64,000 bases of DNA from Halogeometricum rufum (GTDB lineage: Archaea > Halobacteriota > Halobacteria > Halobacteriales > Haloferacaceae): assembly GCF_900112175.1 (NCBI RefSeq), contig NZ_FOYT01000004.1, forward strand, positions 124,001 through 188,000, read 5' to 3'. Shown here piece after piece: positions 61,401-64,000 of the stretch (position 1 is its first letter; each line of letters begins with the position of its first letter). The notes below the pieces were generated by a model that was not told the DNA's origin, did not search any database, and worked only from the letters and a program-made list of their open reading frames with translations. The translations under genes were made by a program, and so were the position numbers.

Positions 61401-62302
61401 TATCGTTCGTCGGCGCCGTCGCCAGAGAGTCGATGACCGGCCTCAGACTGCTCCGCCGGCAGGTGAGTCGCGACACCCGCCTCCGCCGCGCCGGGTTCTA
61501 CGCGAGCCTCGGACTCACCCTGCTCGTCGCCCTGTTCCCGTTCTACGTGATGCTGGCGACCAGCCTCACGCCCGACGACGCCATCTACGTGAACGACCCG
61601 GGACTGGTGCCGCAGGCCCTGACGCTGTCGCAGTACACGGTGCTGTTCTCCTCGGAGACGTTCGCGTTCACCTCCTACTTCTTCAACAGCGCCATCGTCG
61701 CCACGGTCACGGCCACGTTCTCGCTGTTCGTCGGCGTCATCGGCGCGTACAGCTTCACCCGCCTCGACTACCCCGGGAACACGGTGGTCCGACGCGGCGT
61801 CGTCGTCGTCTACATGCTGTCGGCGATAACCGTCGTCGTCCCGTTGTTCCAGCTCATCGCCCGCCTCGGACTGGTCGACACCCGACTGAGCCTGTTCATC
61901 ACGTACACCGTGAGTACGCTCCCGCTGACGCTCTACATGCTGTGGAACTACTTCGAGAGCCTCCCCGTCGCCATCGAGGAGGCGGCGATGCTCGACGGCT
62001 ACTCGCGCGTGGAGACCATCTTCCGCGTCGTCGTCCCCCTCTCGTTGCCCGTCCTCGTCGCGACGTTCCTGTTCGCGTTCAAGATAGCGTGGAACGAGTA
62101 CATCTTCGCGTCGGTGTTCCTCAAGTCGCAGGCAAAACTCACCCTGCCCATCGGCATCGAACAGATGAACGCCAACTTCTCGAACGTCTGGGGGCAGATC
62201 ATGGCCGCGTCGTTCCTGACGACGCTTCCCATCATCGTGATGTTCCTCTACCTGGAGAAGTACATGGTCGAGGGACTCACCGCGGGGGCGGTGGAGGGCT
62301 GA
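61397..62302 (+). CDS. Sugar ABC permease, UgpE/MalG-like
   Basis: A 301-residue six-helix permease whose ATG overlaps the preceding stop (ATGA). Coupling loop VAIEEAAMLDGYSRVETIFRVVVPL matches MalG/UgpE. The long N-terminal extension (about 30 residues, Arg-rich) is cytoplasmic. Partner of the previous permease. Confidence 0.93.
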   Translation: MISFVGAVARESMTGLRLLRRQVSRDTRLRRAGFYASLGLTLLVALFPFYVMLATSLTPDDAIYVNDPGLVPQALTLSQYTVLFSSETFAFTSYFFNSAIVATVTATFSLFVGVIGAYSFTRLDYPGNTVVRRGVVVVYMLSAITVVVPLFQLIARLGLVDTRLSLFITYTVSTLPLTLYMLWNYFESLPVAIEEAAMLDGYSRVETIFRVVVPLSLPVLVATFLFAFKIAWNEYIFASVFLKSQAKLTLPIGIEQMNANFSNVWGQIMAASFLTTLPIIVMFLYLEKYMVEGLTAGAVEG

Positions 62303-62305
62303 CAG

Positions 62306-63475
62306 ATGCACGAGACTGCCTCAGACGCCGAGACGACGGCGCGCGACGACGGCCCGTACGACGGAACCGTGGTCGGCGAGACGGGCGGCGAGACGGTCAC
62401 GTTGTCGTCGCTGACGAAGCGGTTCGGCGACGAGACGGCGGTGGACGGCGTGTCGCTCCCCGTCGAGGCGGGCGAGTTGGTCGTCCTGCTCGGCCCGTCG
62501 GGGTGCGGGAAGACGACGACGCTCCGGATGATTGCGGGGTTAGAGAGCGTCACCGACGGCTCCGTCGCCATCGGCGACACGGACGTCTCCGAGGAACCGC
62601 CGCAGGACCGCGACGTGGCGATGGTGTTCCAGAACTACGCGCTGTACCCCCACAAGACCGTCCGCCAGAACATCCGCTTCCCGTTGCGGAAGACCGACCT
62701 CTCGGACGCCGAACAGACGGAGCGAATCGAGTCCACGGCGGCGTTGCTGGACATCACGGACCTCCTCGAGAAGGAACCGGCGGCGTTGAGCGGCGGTCAG
62801 CGACAACGCGTCGCCATCGGACGCGCCATCGCCCGGGAGCCGTCGGTGCTGTTGATGGACGAACCGCTGTCGAACCTCGACGCCAAACTCCGCGTGCGGA
62901 CGCGGTCCGAACTCCGGAGCCTCCAGCAGCGACTCGGCATCACGACGGTCTACGTCACCCACGACCAGGAGGAAGCGATGAGCATCGCCGACCGCATCGC
63001 CATCATGAACGACGGCGAAATCGAGCAGGTCGGGACGCCCGAGGAGGTGTACGAAGACCCCACGTCCGCGTTCATCGCCGACTTCCTCGGCGACCCGTCG
63101 ATGAACCTCCTCCCCACCGACGCCGCCCGGCGGTCGGCCGACGACGACGCACTCGACGCCGCTCTCGCCGCGGCCGTTCCCGACGAGGCGCGACGCGTCG
63201 GCGTCCGCCCTGAGAACCTCTACCTCGTGGACGACGCGGGGTCGGTCGTCGGCCCCGACGGCCCCGAGACGACCGCCGCCGTCCACGACTGCGAGGTGAC
63301 CGTGGTCGAGCCCATCGGTCGCGCCTACGAACTCACGCTGTCGACGCCGTCCGGTCCCGTCGTCGTCCGGGCGCGGACCGTCCCGGACGAACTCCGGGGG
63401 GAACCCCGAATCGGCGTCACGTACGACCCGGACGCGCTGTACGCGTTCGACGAGGACGGAGGACGAATCAGATGA
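62306..63475 (+). CDS. Sugar ABC importer ATPase, MalK/UgpC-like
   Basis: A 389-residue ATPase. Walker A GPSGCGKT (63-70), Q-loop AMVFQNYALYPHKTV, signature LSGGQRQR, Walker B LLMDEPLSNLDAKLR and switch His in VTHDQEEAM are complete. A C-terminal TOBE/MalK-type regulatory region follows (ENLYLVDDAGSVVGP..). The N-terminus has a 30-residue acidic extension. Three bases separate it from the permease. A second ATPase follows. Confidence 0.93.
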   Translation: MHETASDAETTARDDGPYDGTVVGETGGETVTLSSLTKRFGDETAVDGVSLPVEAGELVVLLGPSGCGKTTTLRMIAGLESVTDGSVAIGDTDVSEEPPQDRDVAMVFQNYALYPHKTVRQNIRFPLRKTDLSDAEQTERIESTAALLDITDLLEKEPAALSGGQRQRVAIGRAIAREPSVLLMDEPLSNLDAKLRVRTRSELRSLQQRLGITTVYVTHDQEEAMSIADRIAIMNDGEIEQVGTPEEVYEDPTSAFIADFLGDPSMNLLPTDAARRSADDDALDAALAAAVPDEARRVGVRPENLYLVDDAGSVVGPDGPETTAAVHDCEVTVVEPIGRAYELTLSTPSGPVVVRARTVPDELRGEPRIGVTYDPDALYAFDEDGGRIR

Positions 63476-63510
63476 GCGACGACGCGAACGGCGGTGAGAA
63501 CGCATGGTAG
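63472..63510 (+). other. 12-codon frame linking two ATPase genes
   Basis: An ATG at 63472 overlaps the first ATPase stop (ATGA) and opens MSDDANGGENAW, ending at TAG 63508-63510. The ATG of the second ATPase (63504) lies within its last codons (ATGGTAG). Ribosomes finishing it are at the right place to restart, so it may be a coupling leader. Chance overlap is possible. Confidence 0.3.
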
Positions 63511-64000
63511 AACTCGTACTCGACGCGGTGACGAAGCGGTACGACGACGCACAGGGGACGGAGACGGCCGTCGACGACGTGTCGCTCTCCGTCGAAGACG
63601 AACTGCTCGTGTTGCTCGGCCCGTCGGGGTGCGGGAAGACGACGACGCTCCGCATGGTCGCCGGACTGGAGACGGTGACCGACGGCCGAATCGACATCGG
63701 GGGTCGCGACGTGACCGACCGGCACCCGAGCGACCGGTCGATAGCGATGGTGTTCCAGGACTACGGACTGTACACCATGATGTCCGTCGGGGAGAACATG
63801 GCCTACGGCCTGAAGCACTCGACCGACCTCTCGAAGGCCGAACGAGACGAGCGAGTCGAGTCGATGGCCGAGATGTTCGGCATCGAGGACCTGCTCGACC
63901 GCGACGTGACGGACCTCTCGGGCGGGCAGAAACAGCGCGTCGCCCTCGGCCGCGCGATGGTCCGCGAACCCGACGTGTTCCTGCTGGACGAACCGCTGGC
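63504..64000 (+). CDS. Second sugar ABC ATPase, MalK-like, partial
   Basis: The frame starts at ATG 63504 and stays open to the window end (165 codons). It reads MVELVLDAVTKRYDDAQGTE.. with Walker A GPSGCGKT, Q-loop AMVFQDYGLYTMMSVGEN, signature LSGGQKQR and Walker B VFLLDEPL at the edge. It is a paralogue of the ATPase just upstream, in the same operon, so the importer may use a heterodimeric ATPase, or the second copy may serve another transporter downstream. Confidence 0.9.
   Translation, partial: MVELVLDAVTKRYDDAQGTETAVDDVSLSVEDELLVLLGPSGCGKTTTLRMVAGLETVTDGRIDIGGRDVTDRHPSDRSIAMVFQDYGLYTMMSVGENMAYGLKHSTDLSKAERDERVESMAEMFGIEDLLDRDVTDLSGGQKQRVALGRAMVREPDVFLLDEPL

Noticed and set aside
1-64000. 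Insertion sequence or transposase
   Set aside because: No frame shows a transposase or integrase motif, and no long terminal inverted repeats are seen.

Overview
The window is haloarchaeal DNA (class Halobacteria). It is GC-rich, and the proteins are strongly acidic. Many extracytoplasmic proteins carry a twin-arginine motif followed by a lipobox cysteine. Several promoters place a TATA-like box about 25-30 bases before the start codon, as expected for leaderless archaeal mRNAs. Most neighbouring genes overlap by 4 bases (ATGA). The family content (halocyanin, NarO-type HTH-10 regulator, HalOD1 domain, halobacterial transducer, DUF7504, Htur_1727 protein) points the same way. The genus cannot be settled from the sequence. 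A tRNA-Ser(GGA) gene and central metabolic genes suggest a chromosome, but this is inference.

Layout. 1-10.5 kb: a lower-GC catabolic island with three FAD-dependent amine or amino-acid oxidases, an SDR dehydrogenase, and a complete dipeptide/opine-type ABC importer split into three transcription units, with paired inverted-repeat operators. 11-18.4 kb: SnoaL-like protein, glycerol dehydrogenase GldA, GalT-like protein, DUF2267 protein, tRNA-Ser(GGA), and small conserved proteins. 19-21 kb: TlpA-like thioredoxin, CcdA and a lipoprotein in one operon. 21.2-23.9 kb: an orphan 2-oxoacid dehydrogenase E1 alpha and an MFS permease. 24.2-27.9 kb: a substrate-binding lipoprotein translationally coupled to a chemotaxis transducer.

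28-39.8 kb: a tightly packed ten-gene minus-strand operon for an outward-facing respiratory nitrate reductase. In order of transcription it holds a membrane protein, Rieske protein, cytochrome b, a small membrane protein, NarG, NarH, an ethylbenzene-dehydrogenase-gamma-like haem subunit, a NarJ/TorD chaperone, a polytopic membrane protein, a HEAT-repeat protein and an Mrp-family Fe-S carrier with a DUF2249 tail (eleven genes counting the first membrane protein). The cysteine-rich regulator NarO is divergent. 40.8-46.9 kb: satellites of this system, namely a zinc ribbon, a NirJ/AhbC-like radical SAM protein with a PaaB-like partner and a cupin, a stand-alone sulfite-oxidase-type Mo domain, a degenerate receiver-GAF protein with a DUF7504 protein, and a halocyanin.

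47-56.8 kb: small zinc-finger and HalOD1 proteins, an alcohol dehydrogenase, a second HTH-10 regulator, a RidA protein, three small proteins of which two are paralogous, a pseudogene broken by two out-of-frame tandem duplications, a VOC protein, a YbhN-like membrane protein, a mini flavoprotein, a PAS histidine kinase, DoxX, and a small HTH regulator behind a GGTTAC operator cluster. 56.9-64 kb: a glycogen-debranching-type glucosidase divergent from a sugar ABC importer (binding protein, two permeases, two ATPases); the last ATPase runs off the window.

Functional reading: the importers and oxidases at the left and the sugar importer at the right are nutrient modules. The centre is anaerobic nitrate respiration with its maturation, cofactor and O2/redox regulation genes. 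No nitrite, NO or N2O reductase is present in the window.
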